DNA of 64,000 bases from Alphaproteobacteria bacterium (GTDB taxonomy: Bacteria > Pseudomonadota > Alphaproteobacteria > Sphingomonadales > Emcibacteraceae): assembly GCA_030428615.1 (NCBI GenBank), contig JAUIDN010000016.1, forward strand, positions 1 to 64,000. The letters run 5' to 3'. The notes beneath the pieces are model-generated. The model had not been told where the DNA came from and did no database searches. It saw nothing but the letters and a program-made list of their open reading frames with translations. Made by a program: the position numbers and the translations under genes. This document shows positions 18,822 to 29,851 of the stretch, one piece after another. Position 1 is the stretch's first letter; the number at the start of each line of letters is the position of its first letter.

Positions 18822-20732
18822 ATGGCAAAAGTTATTGGCATTGATTTAGGAACAACCAATTCATGTGTATCAATCATGGACGGTTCGAAACCTAAAGTTA
18901 TTGAAAACGCAGAAGGTGGTCGTACGACACCTTCAATGGTTGCTTTCTTAGAAGATGGTGAAAAACTTGTTGGTCAGGCTGCAAAACGTCAGGCCGTGAC
19001 AAACGCAGAAAACACATTATTTGCGATCAAGCGTCTGATCGGACGCTCATTTGATGATCCTGCCACCAAAAAAGATATTGAAATGGTGCCTTATAAGATC
19101 GTTAAATCAGACAGCAACGATGCATGGGTGGAAACACGCGGCGAAAAAATGAGCCCGTCTCAAATTTCAGCACTCATTCTGCAAAAAATGAAAGAAACAG
19201 CTGAACAATATCTTGGCGAGCCTGTAACTCAGGCGGTTATCACTGTGCCTGCTTACTTTAATGATGCACAGCGTCAGGCTACCAAAGATGCCGGTAAGAT
19301 TGCCGGACTTGAAGTATTGCGCATCATCAATGAGCCCACCGCAGCTGCGCTTGCATATGGCCTTGATAAAGAAGACGGTAAAACCATCGCTGTTTATGAC
19401 CTTGGTGGTGGTACCTTTGATGTTTCAATTCTTGAAATCGGTGACGGCGTATTTGAGGTGAAATCAACCAACGGTGACACATTCCTTGGTGGTGAAGATT
19501 TCGATATGCGTCTTGTTGAATATCTTGCTGATGAGTTCAAGAAGGAAAATGGTATTGACCTTCGTGGTGACAAAATGGCGCTTCAACGTTTGAAAGAAGC
19601 TGCAGAAAAAGCGAAAATCGAGCTTTCATCAGCGACACAAACCGAAATAAACCTTCCATTTATTACAGCTGACGCATCAGGTCCAAAACATCTAACCTTA
19701 AAGCTGACACGTGCGAAACTTGAAACACTTGTAGACGATTTGCTGAAACGTACAGTGAAACCTTGTCAGGCCGCTCTTAAAGACGCTGGTGTTAAAGCTT
19801 CCGAAATTGATGAAGTCGTGCTTGTCGGGGGTATGACCCGCATGCCAAAAGTGATCGAAACCGTTAAAGAATTTTTCGGTAAAGAACCACATAAGGGCGT
19901 TAACCCGGATGAGGTTGTCGCCATGGGCGCTGCTATTCAGGCGGGCGTACTTCAGGGTGATGTTAAAGACGTACTTCTTCTTGACGTAACTCCACTATCA
20001 CTTGGCATTGAAACACTTGGTGGCGCGTTCACACGATTGATTGATCGCAACACAACAATTCCGACCAAAAAGTCTCAGACTTTCTCAACAGCTGAAGACA
20101 ATCAGTCAGCGGTTACCATTAGAGTGTTCCAGGGTGAACGTGAAATGGCCGCAGATAATAAGTTACTTGGACAGTTTGACCTTGTTGGCATTCCTGCTGC
20201 CCCTCGCGGTGTTCCGCAGATTGAAGTCATCTTCGATATTGATGCAAACGGTATCGTAAATGTATCAGCGAAAGACAAAGGCACCGGTAAGGAGCAAAAT
20301 ATCCGTATCCAGGCATCAGGTGGTCTAAGTGAAGAAGACATTGATGAAATGATCAAACAGGCCGAAGCCAACGCCGAAGAAGACAAAAAACGTCGGGCGC
20401 TTGTTGATGCTAAAAATAAAGGTGAATCTCTTGCACACACCGTTGAAGGACAGCTTAAGGAACACGGTGATAAACTTGGTGAAGAAGATAAAACCGCAAT
20501 CGAGGATGCTGTAAAAGCAGTAAAAGATGCGATTGAGGGTGAGGATGTTGATGCGATTAATGCAGCAACTGAAACACTTGAACAATCCGCCATGAAGCTT
20601 GGTGAAGTGATTTATAAAGATCAGGCCGGTTCGGGCGATGCTGGTGCAGCAGACGCAGAAGCAACAGAAACGGAAGACGACGATGATATTGTCGATGCGG
20701 ATTTCGAAGAAGTTGACGAAGATAAAAAATAA
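18822..20732 (+). CDS. dnaK: Chaperone DnaK (Hsp70)
   Basis: Cytoplasmic Hsp70. The ATPase domain starts with [19 protein letters not shown] and carries [15 protein letters not shown]; the substrate domain and a C-terminal helical lid follow, ending in an acidic tail with the EEVDEDKK type of terminus. 636 residues. Codon choice is visibly more biased than in its neighbours, as expected for a highly expressed gene. Preceded by an RpoH-type promoter and separated from dnaJ by 90 bases holding a hairpin. Confidence 0.99.
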   Translation: MAKVIGIDLGTTNSCVSIMDGSKPKVIENAEGGRTTPSMVAFLEDGEKLVGQAAKRQAVTNAENTLFAIKRLIGRSFDDPATKKDIEMVPYKIVKSDSNDAWVETRGEKMSPSQISALILQKMKETAEQYLGEPVTQAVITVPAYFNDAQRQATKDAGKIAGLEVLRIINEPTAAALAYGLDKEDGKTIAVYDLGGGTFDVSILEIGDGVFEVKSTNGDTFLGGEDFDMRLVEYLADEFKKENGIDLRGDKMALQRLKEAAEKAKIELSSATQTEINLPFITADASGPKHLTLKLTRAKLETLVDDLLKRTVKPCQAALKDAGVKASEIDEVVLVGGMTRMPKVIETVKEFFGKEPHKGVNPDEVVAMGAAIQAGVLQGDVKDVLLLDVTPLSLGIETLGGAFTRLIDRNTTIPTKKSQTFSTAEDNQSAVTIRVFQGEREMAADNKLLGQFDLVGIPAAPRGVPQIEVIFDIDANGIVNVSAKDKGTGKEQNIRIQASGGLSEEDIDEMIKQAEANAEEDKKRRALVDAKNKGESLAHTVEGQLKEHGDKLGEEDKTAIEDAVKAVKDAIEGEDVDAINAATETLEQSAMKLGEVIYKDQAGSGDAGAADAEATETEDDDDIVDADFEEVDEDKK

Positions 20733-20758
20733 TCGCAATTCATTTTGTTAATCGAAAC

Positions 20759-20797
20759 AACAATTGCGCTGCTTCAATTTCAAGTGGCGCAATTGTT
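20759..20797 (+). other. Hairpin in the dnaK-dnaJ intergenic region
   Basis: AACAATTGCGC (20759-20769) and GCGCAATTGTT (20787-20797) form a perfect 11-bp stem with a 17-base loop. No T-run follows. It could be an RNA-stability or partial-termination element that sets the DnaK:DnaJ ratio; that role is inferred. Confidence 0.6.
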
Positions 20798-20822
20798 ATA
20801 AAAAAGACCTTTAGGTAGGGAC

Positions 20823-21953
20823 ATGTCGAAACAGTGTTATTACGAAATGTTGGGGGTTAGCAAAAGTGCGGATGCATCCACACTTAAGTCAGCTTATCGT
20901 AAGCTCGCCATGCAATATCATCCCGACCGAAACCCCGGTGACACCAATGCAGAGTCAAAATTCAAAGAGGTCAGTGAAGCTTATGACATCCTGAAAGATG
21001 ATCAAAAAAGAGCGGCTTATGACCAGTTCGGCCATAGCGCTTTTGAAAATGGCGGTATGGGCGGCGGCGGCGGTTTTCACGGTTTTGAAACATCCGGCTT
21101 CTCAGATATATTTGAAGACCTTTTTGGTATGGGTGGCGGCCGCCGCAGAGACCCCAATGCCGCACGTCGCGGAAGCGATTTAAGATATAATTTAAGTATT
21201 ACCCTTGAAGATGCGTTTCGCGGCAAATCTGAAAAAATAACTATTCCCACCGAAGTTCCATGTGACGTTTGCGACGGCAGCGGTGCAAAAGACGGGACAA
21301 AGCCAAGTGCCTGTGGCACCTGTAACGGCGTCGGCAAGGTAAGAACACAACAAGGGTTCTTCATGGTTGAAAGAACCTGCCCGACATGCCATGGACAGGG
21401 CCTTGTTATTGAAAACCCATGCGAATCCTGTCATGGAAGCGGCAAAAAGAAAAAAGAAAAAACTCTGGATGTGAAAATTCCCGCTGGCGTGGAGGCAGGA
21501 ACGCGCATCCGACTTTCAGGTGAAGGAAAAACTGGCGCACGGGGCGGACAAAACGGAGATTTATATATCTTTATTGATATAGAATATCATCCGATTTTTG
21601 AACGTGATGGCGGAACTGTTTACTGCCAGGTTCCAATACCGATGACGACCGCGACGCTAGGGGGCACGATTGAGGTTCCAACCGTCGGTGGAAAGAAAAC
21701 CGAAGTGAAAATAACTCAAGGCACTCCAACCGGTAAAAGGTTCAAAATTCCCGGAAAAGGCATGCCTATCTTAAACAGAAACACTTTTGGCGATATGATC
21801 ATTGAAGCCCAAGTTGAAACGCCTGTAAACCTGAATAAAAAACAAAAAGAACTTCTCCGTTCTTTTGCAAAAGAATGTGGTGATAATGTAAGTCCGGAAT
21901 CGTCAGGCTTCCTAAATAAAGTCAAAGAACTCTGGGATGATTTGACGGAGTAA
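20823..21953 (+). CDS. dnaJ: Chaperone DnaJ (Hsp40, type I)
   Basis: Co-chaperone that stimulates DnaK. J-domain with the HPD motif (YHPDRNPGD), then a Gly/Phe-rich linker, four CxxCxGxG zinc repeats ([32 protein letters not shown]) and the two C-terminal beta domains. 376 residues, standard. Ribosome-binding site TAGGTAGGG lies a few bases upstream. Probably read from the dnaK promoter. Confidence 0.99.
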   Translation: MSKQCYYEMLGVSKSADASTLKSAYRKLAMQYHPDRNPGDTNAESKFKEVSEAYDILKDDQKRAAYDQFGHSAFENGGMGGGGGFHGFETSGFSDIFEDLFGMGGGRRRDPNAARRGSDLRYNLSITLEDAFRGKSEKITIPTEVPCDVCDGSGAKDGTKPSACGTCNGVGKVRTQQGFFMVERTCPTCHGQGLVIENPCESCHGSGKKKKEKTLDVKIPAGVEAGTRIRLSGEGKTGARGGQNGDLYIFIDIEYHPIFERDGGTVYCQVPIPMTTATLGGTIEVPTVGGKKTEVKITQGTPTGKRFKIPGKGMPILNRNTFGDMIIEAQVETPVNLNKKQKELLRSFAKECGDNVSPESSGFLNKVKELWDDLTE

Positions 21954-21958
21954 TATTG

Positions 21959-21985
21959 AATGGCTTCAATAGAGCCATTTATTTT
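21959..21985 (+). terminator. Rho-independent terminator after dnaJ
   Basis: AATGGCT (21959-21965) and AGCCATT (21973-21979) form a 7-bp stem with a 7-base loop, followed by TATTTT. It ends the dnaKJ unit before the convergent MarR gene. Confidence 0.7.
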
Positions 21986-22003
21986 AACCCAAAGCGTTCC
22001 TGA

Positions 22004-22450
22004 TCATCTGTCAATTTTATCAAGAAAATCATTCAGATTATCCAATTGGTCCTCATTAATATCGGACATAAACTCCCGGATCCATATATCATGTTTCTCG
22101 GATGCCTCATGTAATTTTTGACGTCCTTCATCGGTAAGTCTAACGCTACAGATACGACGGTCAGACGGCAATATTTTTTTCTCGATTAAATTTTCAGACT
22201 GTAACCGGGAAATCATCCCTGTCATATTGGCATTTGAAACAAACAATTCGCGAGACAGGTCGCTCATGGTGATTTCATTATTTTCTGCGCAATCAATTGC
22301 CTGGAGCACGTCATATTTCGGAAGAGACAATGAAAATTCTTGCCTCAGCCGACGATTTAATTCTTGGGTCAGCTTACCGCAACTGCAAATCATGCGGTTC
22401 ATTAAGCTTGCTTTTTGACAAGTACCCGGATCCATACTCTTGCCATTCAT
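22004..22450 (-). CDS. MarR family transcriptional regulator
   Basis: 148 residues with the MarR winged-helix core: MSDLSRELFVSNANMTGMISRL as recognition region and the wing KKILPSDRRICSVRLTDEGR. The N-terminus holds Cys at 11, 22 and 24, near the place where OhrR-type MarR proteins carry a redox Cys; whether they are functional is unknown. It is divergent from a PLP decarboxylase across 195 bases that contain a perfect FNR-type box, so it may control itself and that gene. Confidence 0.9.
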   Translation of the reverse strand: MNGKSMDPGTCQKASLMNRMICSCGKLTQELNRRLRQEFSLSLPKYDVLQAIDCAENNEITMSDLSRELFVSNANMTGMISRLQSENLIEKKILPSDRRICSVRLTDEGRQKLHEASEKHDIWIREFMSDINEDQLDNLNDFLDKIDR

Positions 22451-22645
22451 ACATTTACACTCCCTGTGATTAAAAACAACTACTACATAAAAATCAAAGG
22501 GTCATTGATATAAATCAAGCAAGTTTGCCGCGCCTAAACAGCGAAGGAAAAATCTGTTTGTGTTACTTTCATATCTGTTGAAATGCTATCGGGAGAAGAT
22601 TAGGATTATAAAACCTGACTGGCACAAAGAGAAAAAAGAGAAAAA
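22451..22645. promoter_or_regulatory. Divergent marR/decarboxylase control region with an FNR/Anr/FixK-type box
   Basis: TTGATATAAATCAA at 22505-22518 is an exact match to the FNR-family consensus TTGAT-N4-ATCAA. Its centre lies 61 bases before the marR ATG and 134 bases before the decarboxylase ATG. I could not place a convincing -10 box in either direction, so which gene it controls is open. Confidence 0.7.
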
Positions 22646-24085
22646 ATGAGTAAGGATAATTTCGATCATAATGCACCAATCGTGATTGACGCGCTTTCAA
22701 AATATCTTGATGAATGTGATAATAGTAACACCCGCGTTATCTATCAACCACCCATGGCAGAAATTATTAAAGACTTGAACCTAAAGTCCCTTATAGAAGA
22801 TGGCCGTTTGGAGGGAAAAAACCTGCAAACCTTCGCGAAGGAGTATCTGAAGACTGCTACAAAACTGCATCACCGTCATTACATGGCGCATCAGGTAAGT
22901 ATCCCTCATATGACCGGGTCCCTTGGTTCGCTCATTGACGCCGTCACCAACAACGCAATGGCCATTTACGAAATGGGGCCCGGCGCCACCGCCATTGAAT
23001 ATTTCATGATTAATTGGATGCTAGAAAAAATTGGGTGGCACCCTTCCCCAATTCCGGGAGGTAAAAATATCGACAATGACACCCCTTATGGCGGCGGCGT
23101 TATGACGCATGGAGGATCGCTGGCCAACCTGACAGCCATGATCGCCGCAAGGAGCGCGACGTTCCCAAATATCTGGCGTGACGGAAACCCAGGCAATATT
23201 GTTGTTCTTGTACCAGAACAGTCCCATTATTCATTGAAGCGTACAGTTGCAATGATTGGGCTTGGGGAAAAAAATTGTATTTCAATGCCCGCAGATGAAG
23301 ACGGAAGAGTGCTTCCGGACGAAGTCCCCACCCTGATAGAAAAGCTGCACGCTGATGGTAAGAAAATCATGGCCATTGTTGGCAATGCCTGCGGTACCGC
23401 TGCAGGGCTTTATGATCCCCTAGAGCAAATAGGAGCGATTTGTAGGGATTATGGCATCTGGTTTCATGTCGACGCAGCCCACGGTGCCGGCGCCATCGTA
23501 TGTGAAGAATACAGATATCTTGTCAAAGGCATCGAAAGCGCCGACAGCGTAATATGGGACGCACACAAAATGTTTAGGACGCCGGTTGTCTGTGCCTCTG
23601 TTCTTCTCAAAGATCATCGACATCTTGATCACGCCTTTTCACAGGAAGCGAGTTACCTTGCCCATGAAAAGGAGCAGCCCGGCGTTGATCAGATTATGCG
23701 GACCGTTGAATGCACAAAATCCGGACTTGGCTTAAAAATGTTCATGGCCATCGCCGCAATGGGCGAAGAAGGATTGGCCGACTATATAAGCAGCAGAACA
23801 AAACTTGCCGTCGACGCGGCCAATTACATTAGTGGCCTGGATGACATTGAATGCCCTGTTACACCGGAAACATGCATTTTATGTTTTCGCATTGGAAAAA
23901 ACGATGCTCGTCAGTTGGAAATCAGAAAAAAACTCCTAAAGGACGGAAAATTTTACATCTCAACGACAGAATATAAAAATGCAAGATGGCTGCGCTGCGT
24001 TATCATAAACCCAAAAACAACCCTTGATGATTTAAAGGAATTGATTGAAGAAGTGCGCGAAATAAACGCTGGGCTTGATGGCTAG
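22646..24085 (+). CDS. Pyridoxal-phosphate group II amino acid decarboxylase
   Basis: 479-residue PLP enzyme of the family that includes aromatic amino acid, diaminobutyrate and glutamate decarboxylases. Visible landmarks are THGGSLANLTAMIAAR, the cofactor-binding WFHVDAAHGAGAI and the Schiff-base lysine in WDAHKM. The substrate cannot be told from sequence alone. The FNR-type box upstream suggests induction when oxygen is low, where decarboxylation would consume protons. It ends 4 bases inside the convergent dsbD-like gene. Confidence 0.88.
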   Translation: MSKDNFDHNAPIVIDALSKYLDECDNSNTRVIYQPPMAEIIKDLNLKSLIEDGRLEGKNLQTFAKEYLKTATKLHHRHYMAHQVSIPHMTGSLGSLIDAVTNNAMAIYEMGPGATAIEYFMINWMLEKIGWHPSPIPGGKNIDNDTPYGGGVMTHGGSLANLTAMIAARSATFPNIWRDGNPGNIVVLVPEQSHYSLKRTVAMIGLGEKNCISMPADEDGRVLPDEVPTLIEKLHADGKKIMAIVGNACGTAAGLYDPLEQIGAICRDYGIWFHVDAAHGAGAIVCEEYRYLVKGIESADSVIWDAHKMFRTPVVCASVLLKDHRHLDHAFSQEASYLAHEKEQPGVDQIMRTVECTKSGLGLKMFMAIAAMGEEGLADYISSRTKLAVDAANYISGLDDIECPVTPETCILCFRIGKNDARQLEIRKKLLKDGKFYISTTEYKNARWLRCVIINPKTTLDDLKELIEEVREINAGLDG

Positions 24086-26175
24086 AGCGCGTTAATTACG
24101 GTGTCCGGAGTGAGTATCTGTGGCAATATATCAGGGTATTCGATTTTCCGTCCCGAAGGAAAATAAAGGTACAGGGGCACACCAATCCTACCATAACTTT
24201 GCAACGTCTGTGTTATATCAGGGTTTTGATTGGTCCAGTCACCAGCCATCACCGTTATATTTTTTTGCTCAAAGGCTTTATGGACACTTTCCTGCGACAA
24301 CGCTACCCGTTCATTAAGTTTACAGGTCACACACCAGTCCGCAGTGAAATACACAAAAACAGGCTCTCCCTGGTCCAACAAACGGCCTAGCTCGGTTGAA
24401 GTAAATGGCACAGCATTTAACCCGCCGTCTTCTGCTAATTCTGAACTGTTTTCTATTGGAGCATTGTTGAGATAATACCCGGCATATGCAATCCCGATAA
24501 AGGAGATAAAAATAAGCACCCTGAAGAATATTCCCTGTCTGGAAATACTCCAAAGCGCAATTGCAAGAAGCAGGCTGGCAATCACCGACACTGTCATGGC
24601 ATTAACGCCTAATTGATTGCCCATGATCCAGAATAGCCAAAGCGCCGTCGCGAGCATGGGAAACCCCAGTATATTTTTCATGGTTTCCATCCAGGCGCCC
24701 GGAAGCGGAAGCACGTCCCTTAATTGCGGCACATAACAAATCAACAAATAGGGAAATGCCAAGCCGAACCCCAATGCAAGAAAAATCAGCATGCCAATAA
24801 GACCGCCATTAATAAATGCAAAGCCAAGCGCACTCGCCATGAACGGTGCCGTGCATGGCGTCGCCACCACCACCGCCAGGAATCCGGTGAAAAAAGTTGC
24901 CCGGCGATTACCGGTTTTCGTTCCATCACTTTCAGTTACGCGCTGCCCAACACCAATGAATGATCCGCCAAATTCAAACACCCCCAAAAGATTAAGCCCA
25001 ATCGTTACCATCAACAATCCAAGAAGAAAGTTCACCAATGGGATCTGCATCTGAAAGCCCCACCCGACAGAAAATACATTCACCAACGCCCCAATAAGGC
25101 TAAAGCAAATCATGACACCCGCAGTATAGAGAAGTCCGCTTATTTTAGCTTCTTTGACATCTTTACTGGAAAGAGCTGCAACACTCATGGCTTTCAAACT
25201 CAAAATTGGAAAAACACATGGCATAAGGTTCAAGATAATCCCGCCCAAGAAGGCAAAGCCAAGCGCGGCCAGAAGTCCGAGCTCACTGGCCATCGGACCA
25301 TTTGACACATTATCTTGCTTCACGGTTTCAAGTATCGGCACCGACGACTTTTCTGCACGTATTGAAAATGATAATTCATCACCTTCACCCGTCCTGAAAC
25401 TGAGCACAAAATTAAAATGGTCGTTATCAACATAACCGTAGGCATTTTTAAATCGGCCGGTGATATCACCATCTACAAACGAAAGATCCTGCTGATAAAC
25501 ATTTTCCATCATTCCTTCAGTATGTGGAAAAAGATAAGCACTTTCGATCACCACATATTGTTCCGGCAGTTCGGTTTTTACGTGGAAATTTTCACCGTCA
25601 GTATAAAAGCTGCTTTTCCAGTCTACCGATGTCGGCATATCATCCTTCGCCGCTTCGACAATCGCAGAAACCCTTTGGTCTATTTTCTGCTCCCCGACAG
25701 GGAGTGAAAAGCTGATTTCCGTCTCTTGCGGCACACACAGGGCATCGGAACACACAAGCCAGAAAGCGTCACCACCTATATCAACAGCCGACACATCAAC
25801 ATTTTCGTCGATACTGGCTTCAGCAATGATCGTGACTTTCCCGTCATAACCATAGGAAACAATTTCTTCGAATGGAATCAAGTGAGGGCTGGGAAACTGC
25901 AAACCTCCAACGGTCACGCCGTCCGGCAACTTCCAATCCATGGTTAGCTTTAATCCTGCATCACCCGGGTTTTCCCAGTAAGCATGCCATCCTACATTCG
26001 GCGTTAATTCTATGACGATGTAAAAATTATTGCCGGGTGCAATTTCAACATGATCGGCACGCATTTCAATTTCTGAAAGATCAGTACGAACAGTTTCCGC
26101 CAGGTTGCTGCCTGATGTTGAAAAAAAGATAATAATAACGGCGGCAAAGGCCTGCCAAATTTTTCGAAAAATCAT
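24082..26175 (-). CDS. DsbD-family thiol:disulfide interchange protein (ScsB-like)
   Basis: Moves reducing power from cytoplasmic thioredoxin to periplasmic partners. After a signal peptide (about 1-27) comes a large periplasmic beta-rich domain (about 35-275), then eight or so membrane helices (about 295-560) with the paired cysteines in LMPCVFP and ATPCTAPF, and a C-terminal thioredoxin domain with WCVTC (about 600). 697 residues, larger than E. coli DsbD at the N-terminus and closer to the ScsB/DsbD-like group. Confidence 0.9.
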   Translation of the reverse strand: MIFRKIWQAFAAVIIIFFSTSGSNLAETVRTDLSEIEMRADHVEIAPGNNFYIVIELTPNVGWHAYWENPGDAGLKLTMDWKLPDGVTVGGLQFPSPHLIPFEEIVSYGYDGKVTIIAEASIDENVDVSAVDIGGDAFWLVCSDALCVPQETEISFSLPVGEQKIDQRVSAIVEAAKDDMPTSVDWKSSFYTDGENFHVKTELPEQYVVIESAYLFPHTEGMMENVYQQDLSFVDGDITGRFKNAYGYVDNDHFNFVLSFRTGEGDELSFSIRAEKSSVPILETVKQDNVSNGPMASELGLLAALGFAFLGGIILNLMPCVFPILSLKAMSVAALSSKDVKEAKISGLLYTAGVMICFSLIGALVNVFSVGWGFQMQIPLVNFLLGLLMVTIGLNLLGVFEFGGSFIGVGQRVTESDGTKTGNRRATFFTGFLAVVVATPCTAPFMASALGFAFINGGLIGMLIFLALGFGLAFPYLLICYVPQLRDVLPLPGAWMETMKNILGFPMLATALWLFWIMGNQLGVNAMTVSVIASLLLAIALWSISRQGIFFRVLIFISFIGIAYAGYYLNNAPIENSSELAEDGGLNAVPFTSTELGRLLDQGEPVFVYFTADWCVTCKLNERVALSQESVHKAFEQKNITVMAGDWTNQNPDITQTLQSYGRIGVPLYLYFPSGRKIEYPDILPQILTPDTVINAL

Positions 26176-26302
26176 TTTCCTGACTTACACCTTTTTAAAC
26201 ACTTCAGGCAAGTTAATTTTCCGTGATAAACTGTGATATACAAAGACTTCATTAATATATATTTTGTAGCATAGGTCAAAATAACTTAATCGGGAATCAA
26301 AC

Positions 26303-27316
26303 ATGAATATCTTGGTCACGGGTGGAACCGGATATATTGGAAGCCACACTGTATTGCTGCTGCTTGAAGCCGGACACCAGGTAACTGTTATCGACAATCT
26401 TTCAAATTCGTCCACAACATCACTTGAAAGAGTAAAAAACATCACCGGTATCAATAATGTTGGTTTTCATGAAATAGACATTCGTGACAAGGAGGCTCTT
26501 GATCATTTATTTACCCAAAATAATTTTCATTCTGTTATCCATTTCGCTGGTCTGAAGGCTGTCGGCGAAAGCACAAAAAAACCGATTGAATATTATGATA
26601 ACAACGTGGGCGGCACCGCAATCCTATGTAATGCCATGAATAAAGCAAATGTGAAAACATTGGTATTCAGTTCGTCCGCAACAGTATATGGTGATCCGGT
26701 AAGCGTCCCGATCACAGAAGATTTTCCAACCGGCGGCACAACCAATCCGTATGGAACATCAAAATTAATGATCGAACAAATGCTTGAGGATCTTTATAAA
26801 TCAGATCCTTCATGGAACATTGCACGATTAAGATATTTCAACCCGGTTGGTGCCCATGAAAGCGGACTGATCGGGGAGGATCCAAAAGGGGTTCCCAATA
26901 ACCTTATGCCCTATATATCGCAGGTTGCCAGTGGCAAACTGGATGAATTATCCGTTTTTGGAAATAATTATGATACCCATGATGGCACCGGGGTCAGGGA
27001 TTATATCCATGTGATTGATCTCGCCGAAGGACATCTTAAAGCGCTTGATAAATTAAATGATAACCCGGGGCTCGTGACATACAATCTTGGTACTGGTAAT
27101 GGTTACAGTGTGCTGGATGCGGTACATGCTTTTGAAAAAGTGAACGAAATAAAAATCCCTTATAAAATCGCGCCACGGCGCGAAGGCGACATCGCAAGCT
27201 GCTATGCGAACCCGAGCCGCGCCAACAAGGGACTTGGCTGGAAAGCGTCAAGAAATCTGGATGATATGGTCCGCGATGCCTGGAACTGGCAGTCAAAGAA
27301 TCCAAATGGGTATTAA
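26303..27316 (+). CDS. galE: UDP-glucose 4-epimerase
   Basis: Interconverts UDP-glucose and UDP-galactose for polysaccharide or galactose metabolism. Extended SDR fold with [15 protein letters not shown] (NAD site), the catalytic YGTSK (Y of YxxxK), and [18 protein letters not shown] typical of GalE. 337 residues. The stop overlaps the convergent neighbour by four bases. No galactose genes are adjacent. Confidence 0.96.
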   Translation: MNILVTGGTGYIGSHTVLLLLEAGHQVTVIDNLSNSSTTSLERVKNITGINNVGFHEIDIRDKEALDHLFTQNNFHSVIHFAGLKAVGESTKKPIEYYDNNVGGTAILCNAMNKANVKTLVFSSSATVYGDPVSVPITEDFPTGGTTNPYGTSKLMIEQMLEDLYKSDPSWNIARLRYFNPVGAHESGLIGEDPKGVPNNLMPYISQVASGKLDELSVFGNNYDTHDGTGVRDYIHVIDLAEGHLKALDKLNDNPGLVTYNLGTGNGYSVLDAVHAFEKVNEIKIPYKIAPRREGDIASCYANPSRANKGLGWKASRNLDDMVRDAWNWQSKNPNGY

Positions 27317-28254
27317 GACGCGATTTTAAACTGACCTGCTGGTCTAAAATGAATGAGGTAATTTGGCACAACAGCTTCAACAGGCGTCGCCTCCACCCCA
27401 AGTTCGTTTAATCCGGGTTGCTCACCCGTTGGTATATTATCTTTTTCCAACAATCGAAGCTGGTCGATCGTCACGATCGGATTTGGCAACATTCCCAGAA
27501 AAAATGCTTGAAAATATGCGAGCGGACGCGGAATAGAAATAAGCTGCACATTCTGTTCAGTCACTTTATTCACAAATTCAAGCAACTCTTTAAAAGTATA
27601 AACCTTTGGACCGCCAATTTCGTATAATTTCCCAGCGGCACTGTCATTTGTCATCACGTTTAAAATAGCGTCTGCGACATCGCCGACATAAACCGGCTGC
27701 ATTTTACTTTCCCCACAAACAACCGGGAGCGCAATAAACGACTTCGCCATCGCACCAAATTTATTGAAAAAACTGTCATCCGGACCGAAAACAACGCTTA
27801 ACCGCATGATTGTCGCCTCCGGAAAATTTTCTTTTACCAGTTTTTCCCCTCGCGCTTTGGTCCTGGCATATTTTGATGCTGATTCTTCGTCTGCACCAAT
27901 TGATGATATCTGAATAAGTTTCTTTACCCCTGATGCTTTTGAAACTTCAGCAATCAGGCCTGCGGCACCAACATGCAGTTTTTCAAACGTTTGCGAGCCA
28001 CTTTCATACAAAACACTTACCAAATTTATGACAATATCAGCGCCCTTAACAGCAGCTTCAACGGAGGCGCGGTTCCTCACATTGGCTTGCGCCAACTGCA
28101 CTTGTCCAAGTTCTCCTAATGGTTTTAGGAATAAAGCATTATTAGGTCTGCGAACCGCAACACGAACCCGGTATCCGGCCTTGGCCAAATGCTCCACCAG
28201 GGTTTTACCGATAAATCCTGAACCACCAAAAATTGTCACCAATTCACCGCTCAT
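27313..28254 (-). CDS. Complex I NDUFA9-like NAD(P)-binding protein
   Basis: Atypical SDR of 313 residues. N-terminal [22 protein letters not shown] binds a dinucleotide, followed by [21 protein letters not shown] and [19 protein letters not shown]. This pattern matches the NDUFA9-like proteins of alphaproteobacteria, related to the mitochondrial complex I accessory subunit. Active-site Tyr/Lys geometry (YARTK) is partly kept. Role in complex I assembly or quinone biosynthesis is an inference from family. Confidence 0.85.
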   Translation of the reverse strand: MSGELVTIFGGSGFIGKTLVEHLAKAGYRVRVAVRRPNNALFLKPLGELGQVQLAQANVRNRASVEAAVKGADIVINLVSVLYESGSQTFEKLHVGAAGLIAEVSKASGVKKLIQISSIGADEESASKYARTKARGEKLVKENFPEATIMRLSVVFGPDDSFFNKFGAMAKSFIALPVVCGESKMQPVYVGDVADAILNVMTNDSAAGKLYEIGGPKVYTFKELLEFVNKVTEQNVQLISIPRPLAYFQAFFLGMLPNPIVTIDQLRLLEKDNIPTGEQPGLNELGVEATPVEAVVPNYLIHFRPAGQFKIAS

Positions 28255-28330
28255 AATCCGCCTCCAGCTGTAAAAATCTTCACGACTGTTTTATACGGTT
28301 TTCTGGTCTCTCGTCCAGTGTCTTTAACAA

Positions 28331-29845
28331 TTAATTGCGCTTATCGGGAAATCGTTGAGTGATCAAATTTCGCCAGGCTGAAACGGCCTCGTCGTCCGCT
28401 TCGTCATTTTTAATCAGATAAAATTCATTGGCGTAAGCGTTTGAAAAACTTTTAAAACCAAATAATTTCATAATTTCAGCAAGTGGCAAAGGCGTTCTGG
28501 TTTTCAGATATTTATCAAAAAATAGCTCCAGATCAACGCCTGTCGATTGTGACATCAAATCAATTAATGCATCGATTTCATAACGTTCACCTGTTTTCCC
28601 GTATCGTTCATAGATCGCTGTCATTGCGTCATCCAATGTTTTCTCACCCCCTGTACGCAAACTGATTTCATGGTCAAGCGCAAATGCCAACGCCCATCCC
28701 GCGTCATAAATACCAAAACGATTGCGACCCTTTTCTTTTCCCGCATCCCGCACGCTCAATCCTTCAAAAACGTCTGAATAGGTGAACCAAAGATAATTCC
28801 CAAAAATATTTTCCATCCTGCGTGTGAACCATTCTTCACTTAGAAAGCCACGATTAACCAGCACTAAATTTGCGTAATAATCCGTAAAGCCTTTGGAAAA
28901 CCAGTTTCCCTGCCAACGTTCGTTGGCTTGGATACGGATACCATTCCAGAAATGGAACAGCTCGTGAGCCAGAAAATCCGCCCAGAAAATTCGATTATCC
29001 GATGAAAGCGCAAGACTTGTTGTAAAGGCTGCGCCATTTCTAAACGCTTCCGCATCCTCGGACGAGCCACTCAAATAAAACATCAGGTATTTTTCAGACG
29101 GCGTATCCGGGAATAATTCCAGATAAACCGGGAGCACATTTTCTATTGTTTCAGTAATAAGCGAGGGCGCCGACGAAAAATCACCAAATAAGGCAATCTC
29201 TAGATCAAAACCGCTAGACGTGGTTTTCACACTTTCAAAAACACCCAACGCAATAGCATTATTGTTTAGAACTTCCCAGTTATCGGCGATAAAAGTATTC
29301 TGGTGCCCAAACTTGATCTGCCAGGGACAAACAATCTGCCAATCATTCGGTACATCAAAGGTAATTTCCGTTGGTCTATCTACCCCCGTGGATAGAAAGA
29401 ATGGTTTGGTAACGGAAAACAGTCCTTGTTTATATATCTTTCCCGCTTGTTCGTTTCCAAAACTCCAATCGGTCTTGGCATATACCATATCAATTTTATA
29501 ACTTACTTTCACAACGCCGTTAACCGGATCATCATCCAACGTCAGATACCAGAAACTATCAAAACTTTCTCCTTGCTGTGAAACATTCACCTGCCTGCCA
29601 TCAATAGCAGATGCCTGAAAGTCTTTAACAAAATCCGCCCAACCCCGTTTCCAGTCATATGAACCACCTGAGCCCGAAAAAAGGCGGCCATTTTTAACAT
29701 AAATTTCTGCAGTAACAATGGCATAATCGTCGGTGACGGAAGTCATCAGAATTTCGAAACGGTTTGTATCGGTTACTTCCGCACATGCCAGTTGCGTAAA
29801 GGTAAAGAAAAATATAATCGCTGACTTAAAGATTTTTTTATCCAC
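28331..29845 (-). CDS. M61 glycyl-aminopeptidase-like protein, third zinc ligand replaced by Lys
   Basis: 504 residues with an N-terminal signal peptide (LACA cleavage region), a beta-rich M61-type N-domain (about 30-200) and a gluzincin-like domain. HELFH is at residues 294-298 and WNG follows, as in M61. The downstream motif that normally reads W-F-S-E-G-F-T-D-Y-Y here has Lys at 318 (codon 28892-28894, AAA), where the Glu zinc ligand belongs. It may thus be a non-catalytic binding protein or have altered chemistry. It follows blaR1 by six bases in the blaI-blaR1 operon, so it is probably an output or sensor partner of that system. Confidence 0.8.
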   Translation of the reverse strand: MDKKIFKSAIIFFFTFTQLACAEVTDTNRFEILMTSVTDDYAIVTAEIYVKNGRLFSGSGGSYDWKRGWADFVKDFQASAIDGRQVNVSQQGESFDSFWYLTLDDDPVNGVVKVSYKIDMVYAKTDWSFGNEQAGKIYKQGLFSVTKPFFLSTGVDRPTEITFDVPNDWQIVCPWQIKFGHQNTFIADNWEVLNNNAIALGVFESVKTTSSGFDLEIALFGDFSSAPSLITETIENVLPVYLELFPDTPSEKYLMFYLSGSSEDAEAFRNGAAFTTSLALSSDNRIFWADFLAHELFHFWNGIRIQANERWQGNWFSKGFTDYYANLVLVNRGFLSEEWFTRRMENIFGNYLWFTYSDVFEGLSVRDAGKEKGRNRFGIYDAGWALAFALDHEISLRTGGEKTLDDAMTAIYERYGKTGERYEIDALIDLMSQSTGVDLELFFDKYLKTRTPLPLAEIMKLFGFKSFSNAYANEFYLIKNDEADDEAVSAWRNLITQRFPDKRN

Positions 29846-29851
29846 AGAGGA

